Of a DNA stretch of 64,000 nt, positions 42,101-55,115 are shown in pieces. A program made the translations under genes and the position numbers. The stretch spans positions 3,270,959-3,334,958 of the forward strand of contig CM072523.1 of assembly GCA_036898135.1 (NCBI GenBank), given 5' to 3'. The notes under the pieces were generated by a model that saw nothing but the letters and a program-made list of their open reading frames with translations, was not told where the DNA came from and made no database searches. Position 1 is the first letter of the stretch; each line of letters starts with the position of its first letter. This stretch comes from Oncomelania hupensis. Lineage: Eukaryota; Mollusca; Gastropoda; Littorinimorpha; Pomatiopsidae.

Positions 42101-43375
42101 ATAATGCAAACCACTTAACTAGTAATACATAATGCCATTAGTACGTAAGACTGGAAAGTTATAACCAACAGTATAAATATCTGCAATATTTTAGGAAAAT
42201 GGCAAGAACGTTACCGTGATATAATATTTGTGTAAAAATATTAAGGTAGATAATTGTACTATAAGTTAAAAAGAAAAAAAATAAGAAAAGGCACTTAGAT
42301 TTTTTTTTAAGTGGAGAGAAAAAAAAAAGAAGTCAAATTTACATTAGGAGATGACTATTTCATTATTCGTTAATACATTTTTGTGTCAGATATTTTAGCA
42401 AAACGTGAATCTATACGTCTTGCCCGAGCTTTCAAAAGGTCGTGTGCAATAGCAGTGAATGGTACTTAGAATAGTACTTTATTGGGGGCTTTATTGTAAA
42501 GGATGCTTGACGTAAAAAAAAAACCAAACCAAAACGTAGTACACGTAGTGTTAAAAGGTCAAGCAAGGGACTTAACCCATTCACAACTTTATGCTGAAAC
42601 TTTATTCTCTCCCTTTAGCTAAAAAAAAAAAAGAAAAAAAAAAAAAAGTCGTAAATTACACTCTGTAATTTGCTATAATGAAGTTTCTGAGAAAAAAACA
42701 ACACCAAAACAAAACAAAAACAACTATAATTATATCATTGTATGAATCTGATACATAAATTGTACAAACATCATGTACATATATTATTATTTATATCATC
42801 TTGTAAAAGGTTTGCAGAAAATATATTAGACTGCAATTTGCACAAAAAAGCTTACATGACAGCCAAACGGACATCTTCCAACATAGCTGGCAGTAAATGA
42901 AAATGTAATAACAACTTGAAGTTAACAAAACAACAACAGCAACCACCCCAGCAACACAGTGACGTCAGTTACAACCACAATAACACATTAGGTTGTACAC
43001 AAAAACACTATGTCACTTGACTCCATTACAATGATGATTTGAGGTAACGAGTACTCATGAAAGCGATGACACACAGGCAGTTTGAATTTTGACGTCACTG
43101 TCACCAGATACGCATGAAATTATTTAAAACAAGAAAAAAGAAGCAAAACTAGTTCAGTACATTGACATCATCCACAGTTGACGTAAAAATGTCTCTACAT
43201 TACGTCACTGTTTCTGTTTTTGTTTGTTTGTTTTTTTAAATGGGGTGTAAGATCTCTTTTGAATACGAAGTCGCGGTATTCCTTAGTTACATCATAATTG
43301 TATGAAAGTCATTCAACCAAAGACGTTTCTCACGAAAACGGTCTTTTTCCTCTGTCCATTTGCCAGTCGAATGTT
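39158..43375. other. AT-rich intergenic region, no recognised gene
   Basis: Very AT-rich with few open frames. It may include 3' UTR of the minus-strand Wnt gene, but I cannot show that. Near 40629 is a 'tatagcgctttttc' word that recurs at 58.8 and 59.6 kb. Confidence 0.45.
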
Positions 43376-43386
43376 GTTACGTCATT

Positions 43387-43589
43387 GATTTGATTGATTT
43401 ATTGTTGCTTTAGGTCCAGCGGACTCCTCCGAGCCAAATCAGGACCGGACAACCCCCGATCCGCATAAAAGATCTGCTGAAACAACCCCAGTGGGAAAAT
43501 TGAATGCCCTCCACCGGCCAGTCACTTTACAATAAAGACATCCCACGCGGGGGACGGCTGAGGGTTGACCTCAACTACGCGAACCCCCG
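43387..43589 (-). mobile_element. 5'-truncated shared-tail retroposon, 203 bp, 11-bp TSD
   Basis: GTTACGTCATT is duplicated at 43376-43386 and 43590-43600. On the minus strand it ends 'ccgctggacctaaagcaaca' followed by an (AATCA)n-type tail, showing that the tail repeat differs between copies. Confidence 0.88.
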
Positions 43590-44233
43590 GTTACGTCATT
43601 TAGTGGAGTCACTGGCTGCGAAATCAGCTTGATAACGTAACGATAATCTCACAATCAGATGCCGTGACATCACTGCTCGCTGTGCACACGTCACAATATC
43701 TACAACGTCACGCTATTTGTGACGACAGCATACAGAATGTGTCCAATGTCAACACACAATCGTCCACGGCCGACGGCAAGATGTGAATACCAAAACCACT
43801 GGAGAAAAAAGCAACCTCATTGTCTCTCCGTTCTACAAACATTCAATGATGGAGCAAGCTACCAAAATCTACTTTCTATATTTCTCTTGTTAACTTCGCG
43901 TTGTCCGCTTCTTTTCTCTTTCAAAACCCACCCGCTGGATTTCTTTCGGCGTAAATGCTCAGCGTCCAATCAAGGACCAGCTGCAGGTCAAGATCAAGAC
44001 TGTCCTCCAGTTAAGTAAGTAAGGTCATTTCTTTCAAGTACAACTCATAGTAAACAGGCTTGGTTCTTCTCAAGTATATAGTATGTAGGCATAGATCCAC
44101 TTGGCTCTTACAAACCATTCACATCTTTCTTCCTTGTTTTAAGGACGACTACAGTCTCCAAGTAAAGATGCCGCTCTCTCCGCTCAAGCACGAATGCCTC
44201 CTGGTAAGAGTTTCTCCACCGTGCTCCACGGAG

Positions 44234-44408
44234 CTACTTGCACTTGCTGAGGTGGAGCACTTTGGAGCAGGTCTTGCACTTGACGTAGCAGCACCAGTAA
44301 TATTTGCACTCGCAGCGCTCCTGTACCTCCATCGTGAAGTTGACTGCGCCCCGCCCGCAGCACATAGGACCGCAGTTCCCAGACCCTTCCGCTTTGGGGT
44401 CGCACAAC
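44234..44408 (-). CDS. WNT11: Wnt last exon
   Basis: Acceptor ATTGCAG. Encodes LCDPKAEGSGNCGPMCCGRG through the final KCK, then TAG. The Cys spacing follows the Wnt C-terminal domain. Confidence 0.96.
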
Positions 44409-45392
44409 CTGCAATTGGTCAAACCGATAAATCAATACAATTAGTTGATCAAATAGTCATCTGGCGCCTTAGTGTAGTGGGCCAAAAATGTCAACCATTC
44501 CACATGTGGTCACGCACCCTGGAATAAAACGGAGAAAGTAGTAACATGTGGGTTTGGGGAGTTGATGGCAGAGGTGCTGATAGTGGTCACTGCAGTCTTC
44601 TTCTTCTTCCAGTAGACACTCCGGATCAACTGACTGATCGTTGCTAGCCAGCATCAAACTGAAGCAGTAGAATCATCAATGTCGTTTGGCATTGGTTCTA
44701 CTTGCGCGCTAGTCGTATCGAATATGATTATAATTATCAGTAACCATAATTACCATAATTATTCCCCTTCTTCATCGCAGTTTTCATCAATACATTTTCA
44801 TCCGTAATATCATCACCATTGCTATCATCATCATCGTCATCGTCATTATCATCATCATTATCATTATTCCTTTCAGGATCATTAAGAATATCACCATCGT
44901 TACTTTAAGATCTTGACGCTCATGCCCTAGAAGGTGGGATTCCAGAAACCTTATATCAATACACCCAGCATCCACTATAGGTCACCCTGTCCTAGTTGGC
45001 GCTGGTCTTGCGGCTGCCGCACTGTCGCTGAGAAGGTAGAGGGAAATTTACCCGCTTGGGTGACGAACAAAAGTAAAATAAAATAAAATGAAACATTAAA
45101 AAAATCACAACTTTTTTTCCTCCTAATCATCTTCATTTTTGTTATCCTCATCAAACAATTTTATGATCTACCCACCTCCCCCTGGGTAATTAAAAAGGAT
45201 CTACCCACCTTCCCCTGGTTCCAACAGAGCCAGTCATTTCATCCGGATAGCAGTAGTCTGGAGACTTGACGTAATAGATCAATTCGTCTTTGGCGAAACT
45301 TTCCTTGCCCGGCTGGATGGGTAGTAACACATACTCCTTTTTCCGCTTCCGCCTCTTCACCTACAAAATCAATGCGCTTGTTAAAAATTGTG

Positions 45393-45447
<55 letters not shown>

Positions 45448-46041
45448 CGTTTGTGTGTGTGAGCGCGTATTGGGGGTGAGAGAGGGAGGAAAAGAGAGAT
45501 AAATAATTAAAAAAAAAAGATGAAGTGAAGGGAGTCTACTCGATCAACAAATCCATCAACCAGGCACTAAAATGATCAATGGGATTTATCTCCTTAAAAT
45601 TGTATAGTCAATGACCTATAGGCATGGACCCCCAGGCCTCAATCTTGCAAAGCCTTCCAGTACGTTAGGACGGCCTTGACGTGTGTTTTGCTAACCTTAA
45701 TAAGTACGTCCTAACATTAGCATTAATCTTAGATCAAATGCTAAAGCATACAGATACTGCTCTAAAACTTTTGATGGTACCATGCAGATAGTATACATTA
45801 ATTTTGCCTCAACCAAAACAGAAAATAGTTTCGGAATTAAGACTCCCCTAAAATGAGTGGCAAAAATGGTCTGTGACCACTATATTTTCCTACATCTTAC
45901 CTCAACTGCCAAAGCATAGCGATGCTTCAACGTGGCTCCAATAAGGTCGAAATCCGGCAAGGCTTTCCAGCAAGTTTTGATGGAACAAGAACCCGACACT
46001 CCGTGACACTTGCATGCTGTCACGAGACTGTCACGTACCAC
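44234..46041 (-). CDS. WNT11: Wnt ligand, last three exons (Wnt11-like)
   Basis: Wnt proteins are secreted, lipid-modified, Cys-rich ligands of Frizzled receptors. Exons 45901-46041, 45209-45360 and 44234-44408 join in frame into 154 residues plus stop. The first has the family signature ACKCHGVSGSCSIKTCWKAL, including the Ser that is palmitoleoylated in Wnts. The second has a basic KRRKRKK stretch and DELIYYVKSPDYC. The third has CGPMCCGRG, CECKYYWCCYVKCKTC and the terminal CK. The SIKTCWK and CKYYWCCYVKC words fit Wnt11 best; Wnt16 is the main alternative. The N-terminal half was not found up to 64,000, so the gene probably continues beyond the window. Confidence 0.93.
45209..45360 (-). CDS. 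WNT11: Wnt exon n-1
   Basis: Acceptor TTGTAG, donor GTGGGT. Encodes VKRRKRKKEYVLLPIQPGKE then ELIYYVKSPDYCYPD and GSVGTRG; phase-2 end. Confidence 0.93.
45399..45445. repeat. (GA)n microsatellite in a Wnt intron
   Basis: About 23 GA units followed by a GT/GC-rich stretch, 38 bases upstream (gene sense) of exon n-1. Confidence 0.95.
45901..46041 (-). CDS. WNT11: Wnt exon n-2 (CKCHGVSGSC signature)
   Basis: 47 codons between acceptor TTCTCAG and donor GTAAGA: VVRDSLVTACKCHGVSGSCS through KHRYALAVE. Confidence 0.95.
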
Positions 46042-46414
46042 CTGAGAAACAAAGACAGGAAAATAAGACAGTTAGAATTCATTACAAAATTAACATGTTA
46101 TCAAACAAAATATAAATGGTGGTATAGACCACTGCAAAACAAATATACTTAGAACCGGCAATGCGCCTGTTTATTTCAAGCTGCAGGAAAACTAACAGTG
46201 AAGAAAACATTGATGACAATGATGGCGATGAAGAAGATGAGAATGAGGAGAATTAAATGAATACGATTTTAAATGAATCAATTAATGGAAACACATAAAG
46301 CACATAAACATTTTTTTTCTTCTAATAAACAGAAACACAGCTATGATGGTGATAATGATGATGATATAATTGATGGTCATGACGAACACGGCGACAACGA
46401 CGAGACGACGACGA

Positions 46415-46415
46415 C

Positions 46416-46456
<41 letters not shown>
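46415..46456. repeat. (GAT)n microsatellite
   Basis: Pure trinucleotide run; it produces the Met-run open frame nearby, which is not a gene. Confidence 0.93.
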
Positions 46457-46457
<1 letters not shown>

Positions 46458-49400
46458 TTGATGATAATAATACTAGTTATAACCTCGACATCTCGCCATG
46501 TTGGCTACACACTTCACCAAATTATGCTATTCTTGGGTGGTAATCAGACAAACATATCAACTGAAAATTCCCTTTCCTCAAATGTACCCCATTTCTTGCA
46601 ACTTACTCCACACACACACACCCCCCCTCTCTCTCATACACTATCCCACCTCCACCCTCACCGCCAAAGCATTTTCTACAATGATCAATTAGTACAACTG
46701 CGCCTGTTCCGGGTACACTCCCTTCCCTCAACGCCCACTCCTAACTGGCGACCCATACACCATGCCTTAATACGCCCCTACTCACACCCCTCATTTTACC
46801 ATCCATCCCAAAATGCCCAAAGCCTCGTTCCTAATACCCACTCTATTCCATCTCACCCACCTCTGACCGCCTACCCCAGCTCTTAAAAGCCAACATTTCG
46901 TACATGGTTCAATTAGAAGTACATGTACCGTGTTTCCCCTAGCTTCAAAGGCATGTTAAGGTTTCTGGCAGATTCTTTAAAAATGGGAAGTTTCATGCAG
47001 AATGATGTAGAATCGGCAAAAAACAGACACGATAATTTGTTAAGCCTGTTGCAACATTTGGCCCACGACTTCAAAAGTCTAGGATGGGTGATGAGACTGA
47101 AAGAAGTGGGGAAGGGGGGGGGAGAGGGAGAGGGGGAGAAGAGAAATAATGTAACTTATTCTAGACTAAAATGGATGGAGAAAGCTTTGTTGCAATAACT
47201 CATCCAGAGCTTTTAGGTTATTTTTGTCCCAAACAAAATTCGCGTTGTCTATTCAATCATGAAAATGTTGAAGCACAAAATCATTGCTCCAGTATGGGAA
47301 TCACTTCTAACATAATGTCAGGCGTCAAAATGTTGGGATCTGCGCAACATCTGGACAATGGCGAAACTCGAACTCTACCCACCCGATTAACTGAACTGAA
47401 TCCCTTAGTGGGGTGGAGTAGGGAGGGGTGTGTGTGAAGGAGGATCTCCTTCCTCGTCCTTCTCCTCTACTTCGTCCTCCATTATGGCGGTAGCGCTAGG
47501 CCACTCCTAGACGTTACTCATAAAACGGCTATACTCCTAAGATCAAGCATTTGAGATATAGTTGAAGAAAATGTGCAAGACGTATAGTAGAGAGAAGCTG
47601 GATAAGCCGCGAGACATACATCACGAGAAGATGTAAATCTCTCACTAGTGGTGTTTTTATGATTCAGGCAAAAGATTGCAATTTTCTGCGCAGTGCAGTT
47701 GGAGATTCTATCTCTATCAGTATGAGTATGACTGCAGTTTTCCTACGATATATTGCTTTTTCAAAGACAGAATTTCCTAACTTGAAACCACTCCCCTTTC
47801 TTAGGCTCTATCCTTACACTTGGCATTTTAGAGTGGAACAGTTTGGCATGGAAAGAGAGATAGGAGGGCCCCGGTACGCGGTGGGTGAGGATGTCGGAAA
47901 GCGTTTGTGATGGAAGGGGACGAGGAGCTAAAAAAAAAAAAGTGGACTCGAGGAAAGATCAAAGTTGGAAAGATACAGCCAAACACGCATACAACGGACA
48001 GGCTTTCAGCGAACAACGCTTTAACCGATTAAAAAAAAAATCCCTGCCAGAGTTGTTCTTATTTATTACTTAGAACGTTCTGGATATAACGAACACGGTT
48101 ACAGCGTAACTTCGCTTACTCAGATTGTATTTTCTTATCCCAGACACCAAATTTCGTTGGATATAACACAATCAAAGTACATTGCAAATGACGTAAATTC
48201 TCAAGAAATTACGTAAAATCAGCATTTTGACATGTGTTGGCCTTGACATCATTAGTGTTTCTATAGAAAGACCCTTCTTATCTCTTTGGAGAAGACATCA
48301 TTTTGCAAAGTTAATTTTAAAAAAACCAAGGATGTGATTTTGAGATCTGGCAGAAAGTGACAGGCCTAACGTTTTCTTTTTGTTTTTGGCACCCAGGAAC
48401 TTTTCACAAGTAAAGGTGTTACACGGTTGTTGTTTTTATCAATTGTTGATTCAGCCCCGATGCTTGAATCTTCATAAGTGTAATTCAGATTCGTTTATCC
48501 ATGCAACCTGTTCACTCAGCATAAAGGCCGGAGTCGTCGTATAAAGTTTTCCAACTTTATTCAGCAAATATCCACAACTGCATACAATATCGCTTAATCG
48601 CTTTTTTTTTCACTCTCTAAACAGACACAGTGCCCCACTTATATAGTCTCTCTATAATCGAGAGAAAGTTTGAACATTCCAGCATGACGCAATAACACCC
48701 TATCAGAATAAAACTCGTCACCGGAATTATGCACTGTCTTACGTCATATAACTTTATTTAGATTAGAAGAATCTCTTAGCCATTACTAGATTTATCTACA
48801 TGCTTCGATCGATAGTAAACAAGTAACTCTAGAAAATTCTTCAATAATATCGACCAATGAAAATTATCAACATTATACAAAGCATCTTCTAAGAACAACG
48901 CAAAATCAAATCAAAGGTAAATACACTCTGTTATTGCATGCTTTGCAAAACAAAACGATCGGATCTATCGTGTGCGTCTCAAACGTAACAAAAAAAAGAT
49001 TATACATTTTCTGAAATATTTTCTGTGTATTTTGTAAAAATATACAAGGTTGTTACTATCTTTTTACTCCAATACACTTAGAAAAAAGGAAATATATGGC
49101 TCACAACCCGCATCATTATCACTGTGTCTGCTTTAAAAAGGCTAACTTTCATACTATTAAACAAAGAAAATTAATTACATCAGATAAGATTTCACTGCTA
49201 TAGTGGACGATTGGTGGTCGTTGATCTTTCACATTGTCATAATAAATTCACTGGAAAATAGTTCTGAACCCGCCAAAACGATCGCCGATAACAAAGCATC
49301 TGATTAACCGGTTTCGTTCCTTGAGAGCGAATCCAAAACGAGTCTCATCGATACATCGGCTCCTTCGACTTTTTGGCAGAGAACGTTAGGGCCGATAGAT

Positions 49401-50200
49401 CAGACCGATAGTCTCCTAAGGGTTAAAAACATGGCGGCAAAACGAACATTGATTCAGCTCACTCTGACAGAGAACCTGAAATATTATTGCATGTGGGAAC
49501 GCATCCACAAAAGGAAAACAAAAAGTTGATATAACCAAGGACTTTGACATGCCATTATTAACGCTAAGCACCTTCACTCAGAATGCAGAATACAGATTAT
49601 TCATCCAAATGACAACAGTTATATAGCATATAGAAAATTGCCCCTGTTACATTGCCTATCAAAAATTGCCCCAATGCCACACACACATCCACAAAGCAGA
49701 CAAATACCATCGTTCTTACAGTCATATATCTCTCATACACAAAACACTTTATAAAACTTCAACTTTAAAAAAAAAGACAGGCACATAGCAGCATTGGACA
49801 CAATCACACTTGACATATAAAATAACAAAAATGGACATGTGTATATTATACTATAGACAAAACAATTATCATACAGAATGCTAAAAGAAAGGAAGCACGC
49901 ACGCATGGCACACACACACACACACAAACACACAAAGAAAGGTACATCAATATATGCTTAAAAGAACACAATTGCATAAAAAAATTTAATACAGTGAGAA
50001 AAGAAGAAACATCTGATCTATATGAATAAAAGTGCACATAACTTACAAAGAAAACATAACTCTCTCTGCGCCCTCCGCCCCTGCCTCCTCATCTGGCAAA
50101 AATAAAATCAACCCTTTTGCAATAACATGACGAGAATACAGTTTGACGTTTTCTTGGCTGTAAATCTTACATCAAAGACTAATTTTAGAACAAATACAAA
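46457..50200. other. No recognised gene
   Basis: No Wnt upstream exon or other coding segment recognised. Pyrimidine-rich around 46600-46870. At 48068-48180 a fragment with GGATATAACGAACACGG resembles the interior of Tigger-like elements. Confidence 0.45.
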
Positions 50201-50249
50201 AACACAATTCGACTACGGGTACAACGAACTTCGGGTATAATGAATGGGA

Positions 50250-50612
50250 AAAATGTTCCCTAGGACTTCGTTGTAAGCGGGTGCGACCACAGGCTGTGAA
50301 GTCTTGTCTTTCGTAGGCCTCAATTACATACAATACAAGACGGGGGAAAAAAAAGACTTCAGAGCTTGTGGTTCGACCGTATTTATTAAACTGCTAACTT
50401 CAAACGTTTTCTTTCAAACCCTTATTACAGTAAAATGTTCCCTAGGACTTCGTTGTAAGCGGGTGCGACCACAGGCTGTGAAGTCTTGTCTTTCGTAGGC
50501 CTCAATTACATACAATACAAGACGGGGGAAAAAAAGACTTCAGAGCTTGTGGTTCGACCGTATTTATTAAACTGCTAACTTCAAACGTTTTCTTTCAAAC
50601 CCTTATTACAGT
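50250..50612. repeat. 182-bp tandem duplication
   Basis: A block from AAATGTTCCCTAGGACTTCG to CCCTTATTACAGTA is present twice with period about 182 and almost no differences, indicating a recent event. The left copy starts inside a Tigger-like sequence (CGGGTATAATGAA, CGTTGTAAGCGGG). Confidence 0.93.
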
Positions 50613-51306
50613 AATATTCAAAAGTCCTTTAAAGTTTTTTTTTTTTTTTTTTGCCCCCGTTTAGATTATCGTTTTAAAGATTTAAAAAAAAAAAAAGTCT
50701 TTTTCCTTTCAAAATTACATAAGCTTAAGTTGTATGAGAGACATCGGTAAAAGAAGGAAAAGAAGAGAACGTACACGCAAGGCATTCCCAACGAGCCAGT
50801 TTTTCCGACGGTAGTTGATCCATGAAAACAACAGTTTGTTCAACAAAACAGCAAGTGATAGCTATGGCGGAGCGCTATGCTGTAGCAGACGATAAGCAAC
50901 CGATGACAGATATTTGTTTCTCTTGCAAAAGAGAGCTTCTTTGAGGGAGATAACAATTGAAGAGAGATAACTGAACCGCACTTCCGAACAGTTCGCTTTT
51001 CCTTCTTAGCGTTGTCTCAGGCCGGAGAAGCATAGAACTTTCTCGATTTTTGATGCTCAGAATCTTGCCTTCTGTCTTTTCTTGCGCAGAGAGAAAATAA
51101 CTTGTATGCGTCTTTGTTGGTTTTCATTGCATATTCTGCGGTAGATGGGAATCAAAAAGAGAAAGACAGCACATAGATGACCTTCTGTGATAACAATAAG
51201 ACCATGCAACCCTCCTCTCATACATTATGAACAGAAAATGACGTCAATGCAGCTTTCCAAAACCTCTCCCTACTCCCACCCACGCTTTTGAATATGCCCT
51301 CTCTCT

Positions 51307-51460
<154 letters not shown>

Positions 51461-51879
51461 CATCTGTCCCTCCTCACATCACTCCTCTCCCCCCCTCCCC
51501 CTTCTCCATCTACCTCTTTCGCTCACACAAACTGTTATTACTAACATTTCCAGCGGTTTATTTATTTATAGCTTGCATATTTCTCTTCCATCGGACTGCA
51601 GGTCAAACTCCACCGAGCTCCGCATGTCAGCGATTACATCCGGCGCTAATGCGGACTGCGACTGTAAGAATGCGCCGACACTGCGCCCTGCATGTAAGCT
51701 TAATCATACCACACTCCCGACATCACCGGGAGCTGTGCCCAGAGAGCTATCCAGCTCTCTGCTGTGCCTTAAACTTTACAGAAGTGTTGACATTGGATTA
51801 GATCATATAGTGGTATAGTGCCCAACTGTTTCTGGAGCCAAGTTTCAAAGTTGTCATGCCAGGTCGGATCGGAATTGTT

Positions 51880-52110
51880 GCAAACACACACCCATACACT
51901 AAGAACATAATACTCATACTTAAGCCTACACATACGTTACTTAACATGCACATGCAAGCAACAATCCACACATCCGTGCCTACAGATTTACACATTCACA
52001 TACACACAAACACACACGCATACACACGCACCCACGTAGGCCTACATACACACACGCACACACACACACAAACAAACACACGAATACACGCCACACAAAT
52101 ACACGTACAT
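51880..52110. repeat. (CA)n-rich low-complexity stretch
   Basis: Interrupted CACACA/CATACA sequence; no gene. Confidence 0.8.
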
Positions 52111-52689
52111 ACTTAAGCCTACTGATGCAGCCCTCTAACATTAGTGAATGCGCTCGGCAGCGAACAAGGGCGATCTGCTTGAAATCCGAGCCAAACACGG
52201 GGAGGTGCTTGAGTCTGACCGCCAGTTATCCCAAAGACGTCTGATATGCCGCTGACCTATCCGCGGAAATCCGTAGATAATAGGAAAGGGGAGTTAAACC
52301 AGTACGGACAAAGTCAAAAGGGAGGTAACACTGTGCAGCCGCAATCGGAAATATGCACGAGTCTTAACGTGTGTGCGTGTGTGCGATTGGGTGTGCGTGG
52401 GCGCGCGCGTGGGTGCCTGTGTGTATGTGTGTGTGTGTGATCATGACTACATTCCAATCACCAGGACCATTACAAGGAATATATGCATAGGGCATTTCTC
52501 TACCAATACCGCAAGGATGGCACGCAGGCCAGCGCAACAGTGTAGAAGAAAATATGTCGTGGAATGCAGGTCAGGGCAAGTGACCGCCCAGCCTGTTGAA
52601 AGACATGCAAGCTTGCTACACTCTCACAGCATTCATTATTCAATGAAGTTCCCGAACTGCTTCCAAACGGTTTCGGCCATAACCTTAGC

Positions 52690-52748
52690 TGAAGAAGAAG
52701 AAGAAGAAGAAGAAGAAGAAGAAGAAGGTGATGATGATGATGATGATG

Positions 52749-52792
<44 letters not shown>

Positions 52793-52794
52793 TA
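52690..52794. repeat. (GAA)n(GAT)n(CAT)n compound microsatellite with a palindromic junction
   Basis: About 12 GAA units, then GAT units, then inverse CAT units meeting at GATC (about 52749). The GAT and ATC arms are exact reverse complements and could fold into a hairpin. Confidence 0.95.
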
Positions 52795-53002
52795 TTTAAA
52801 AAAATTGTTTCTGAATGTGAACTAATTGTTATAAGGGAATGGTTGTTTAAAGTCAAGTGTATGTGTGTGTGAGTAGTATGATGATTTTTATGGTTTGATA
52901 ATTTGGAAAATATCTATGAAGTGCGCATGATAGATTTCGTAAATTGTTTATGTTACATCAGTACAACTTATGTTAATCTGATAAATAAAAATTTATACAA
53001 CA

Positions 53003-53003
53003 A

Positions 53004-53072
<69 letters not shown>

Positions 53073-53073
53073 G
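53003..53073. repeat. (ATC)n microsatellite
   Basis: About 23 units followed by a short GAT block in inverse orientation. Confidence 0.96.
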
Positions 53074-53225
53074 ACGACGAAGATGATGATCAATACTCTC
53101 ATAGTCACAAATGCCCACCCACTCTCCATCATCACTGTATGCCAGATTCCAGGACGTTTCTGTTTCCTGCGGACGGTGTGTGGGATTGCTGTATTTCGGC
53201 CAACGCTATAACAGGACCCGCCTAA

Positions 53226-54297
53226 ACAAGATTTGGTCGGCATAGGCAACGTCTCTCACTTATACAAACTATTTGTTTGACAAAGGCAGCATTGCACAGT
53301 CATATAAACTATTTTGTTTGGCATACGTTGAATTGCCAGTCGTACAAACTGTTTGGCACGGGCGACATCGCACAGGCATTCAAAGTATTGTTTGGCATAG
53401 ACTGCATCGCTCAGTCACGTAAACCATTTATTTAGCATAAGTCTGACTCGCTCAGTCATACAAAGTATTTGTTTAGCATGAGCTGCATCGATCAGTATTT
53501 ATTTGACATAGGTGGCATCGTTCAGTCCCCCTTTTGGGTGCCGGGGGTGTCTGAATAAATAGTATCCCCACTTTGTGGAAATTTAGTGCTTTAAATTACC
53601 CATGTTTCTGTTATTCTCGTTTGTTCTTTCTTTTTTCTACTCTGTTTCATCAATCTACTATCTTCCTCGCTAGACCAGTCACCTACCTTTTTTTCTTGAA
53701 AACTCTCCCCAAACTCTTCATTTGTGTATGGGGTCTGTTGGGTCAACTTGGGAATATTGGACGCATTCTGCCAAACGGTCACTAGGGCTTTCTATGGTAT
53801 TATTATTTACCAATGTAAGCAATATTTGTTAATATTTTATAATGATTTTTTATATTCTATTTTGTTTTTGTAAACGGGGTTTCGATAAATTTGAGTATAG
53901 CCTCAGCGTCCCCTTCGTGGGATGCCTTTATTGTACAGTGACCGGCTGGTGGAGTGCCTTCAGTGTTACGATTAGTTTTTTTTTTTCAGAAGATCTTTTA
54001 TGCGAATCAGGGGGTGAGCCTTTTTCAACCAAGTTGTGGTCCTGATTCGGCTATTTGCAGTCCGCTGGATCCTATAAACAATGACTAACTAACTAACTAA
54101 TCGTTCAGTCATACAAATTATTTATTTGTCAGTCTGCGTCGCACAGTCATACAATTTGTTTGGCATAGTCTACGTCGCACAGTCATACAATTTGTTTGGC
54201 ATAGACGAGTCTGCGTCGCACATTCATACAATCTATTCGTTTATCATAGGCTGCGTCGCTCACTTACACAAATTATTGTTTGGCACGGGCAGCATCT
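53226..54297. repeat. Degenerate minisatellite (unit about 45-50 bp), split by a retroposon
   Basis: Units contain TGTTTGGCATAG, then GC(A/G)TCGC(A/T)CAGTCA and TACAAA. They run from 53226 to 53527 and resume from 54101 after the inserted element. Confidence 0.8.
53528..54100 (+). mobile_element. Full-length shared-tail retroposon, 573 bp, 10-bp TSD
   Basis: TCGTTCAGTC, part of the host minisatellite, is duplicated at 53518-53527 and 54101-54110. The 5' end CCCCTTTTGGGTGCCGGGGG and TAAATAGTATCCCC match the other complete copies. The tail is (ACTA)n. Confidence 0.92.
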
Positions 54298-54764
54298 TTG
54301 GTAGACTGTGATACACCGTTTTCCCAGTCACATGCCACATTTTTAGGGAACAGTTTTAACAACATAACTTTGTTCTGTGCAACTGAAAGTCACTGAGGCT
54401 TATTCAGCACAAGGCCAGTTGCCCCACCACGATTCAGACTCAGACTAAGATTCTGTAGTGCCCCAACAAACGGCAAGGAAATATTATTGGCACAGTGTAC
54501 ATGCATAACAATGACTGACAGTAACATTCACACAACACAGACAGTAAGCATATAGAAATAAAACATCCATTCATAAAAGCAAGAAGCATCTGAGCCAAAT
54601 CAAACCTCCCTCTAGCCATTGATTTCAAGCTCCTGTGAAACTTAAAACGACAACAACAACAACAACATCATAGCATTAACCCTCGGCCTATCCAGGAACC
54701 CTCCCTTCATTCCTCTCTCTCACAATGCTAATTAAGGACTAATTCTATTATCCTATTAAAGGTT

Positions 54765-55115
54765 TCGACTTCACTCACTCACTCACTCATTCTCTCACTC
54801 TCTCTTTCTCTCACTCACTCTTTTTCTCTCTCACTCACTCTTTTTTCTCTCTCACTCTCTTTTCTCCCTCTCTCTCTCTTCTCACTCACTCATTCTCTCA
54901 CTCACTTTTTCTCTCACTCACTCTTTCTCTTACTCTTTTTTTCTCACTCTCTTTTCTCACTCTCTCTCTTCTCACTCACTCTTTTTCTCTCACACTCTTT
55001 CTCTCACTCACTTTCTCCCACTCTCCTCTCTCTTCTCACTCACTCTTTTTCTCACTCTCTCCCTCACTCACTCACACACTCTCTGCCTCCCTCCCTCTCT
55101 TTCCCTGGCCCTTAA
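54765..55115. repeat. CT/CACT-rich polypyrimidine tract
   Basis: About 350 bases almost purely of CTCACT, CTCTCT and TTTTCT words on the plus strand. No coding content. Confidence 0.93.

Noticed and set aside
43719..44018. 99-codon frame beside the Wnt gene
   Set aside because: No motif, on the opposite strand to the Wnt exons, no supporting splice structure.
52373..52856. Open frames with Glu, Asp and His runs
   Set aside because: Microsatellite translation on both strands.
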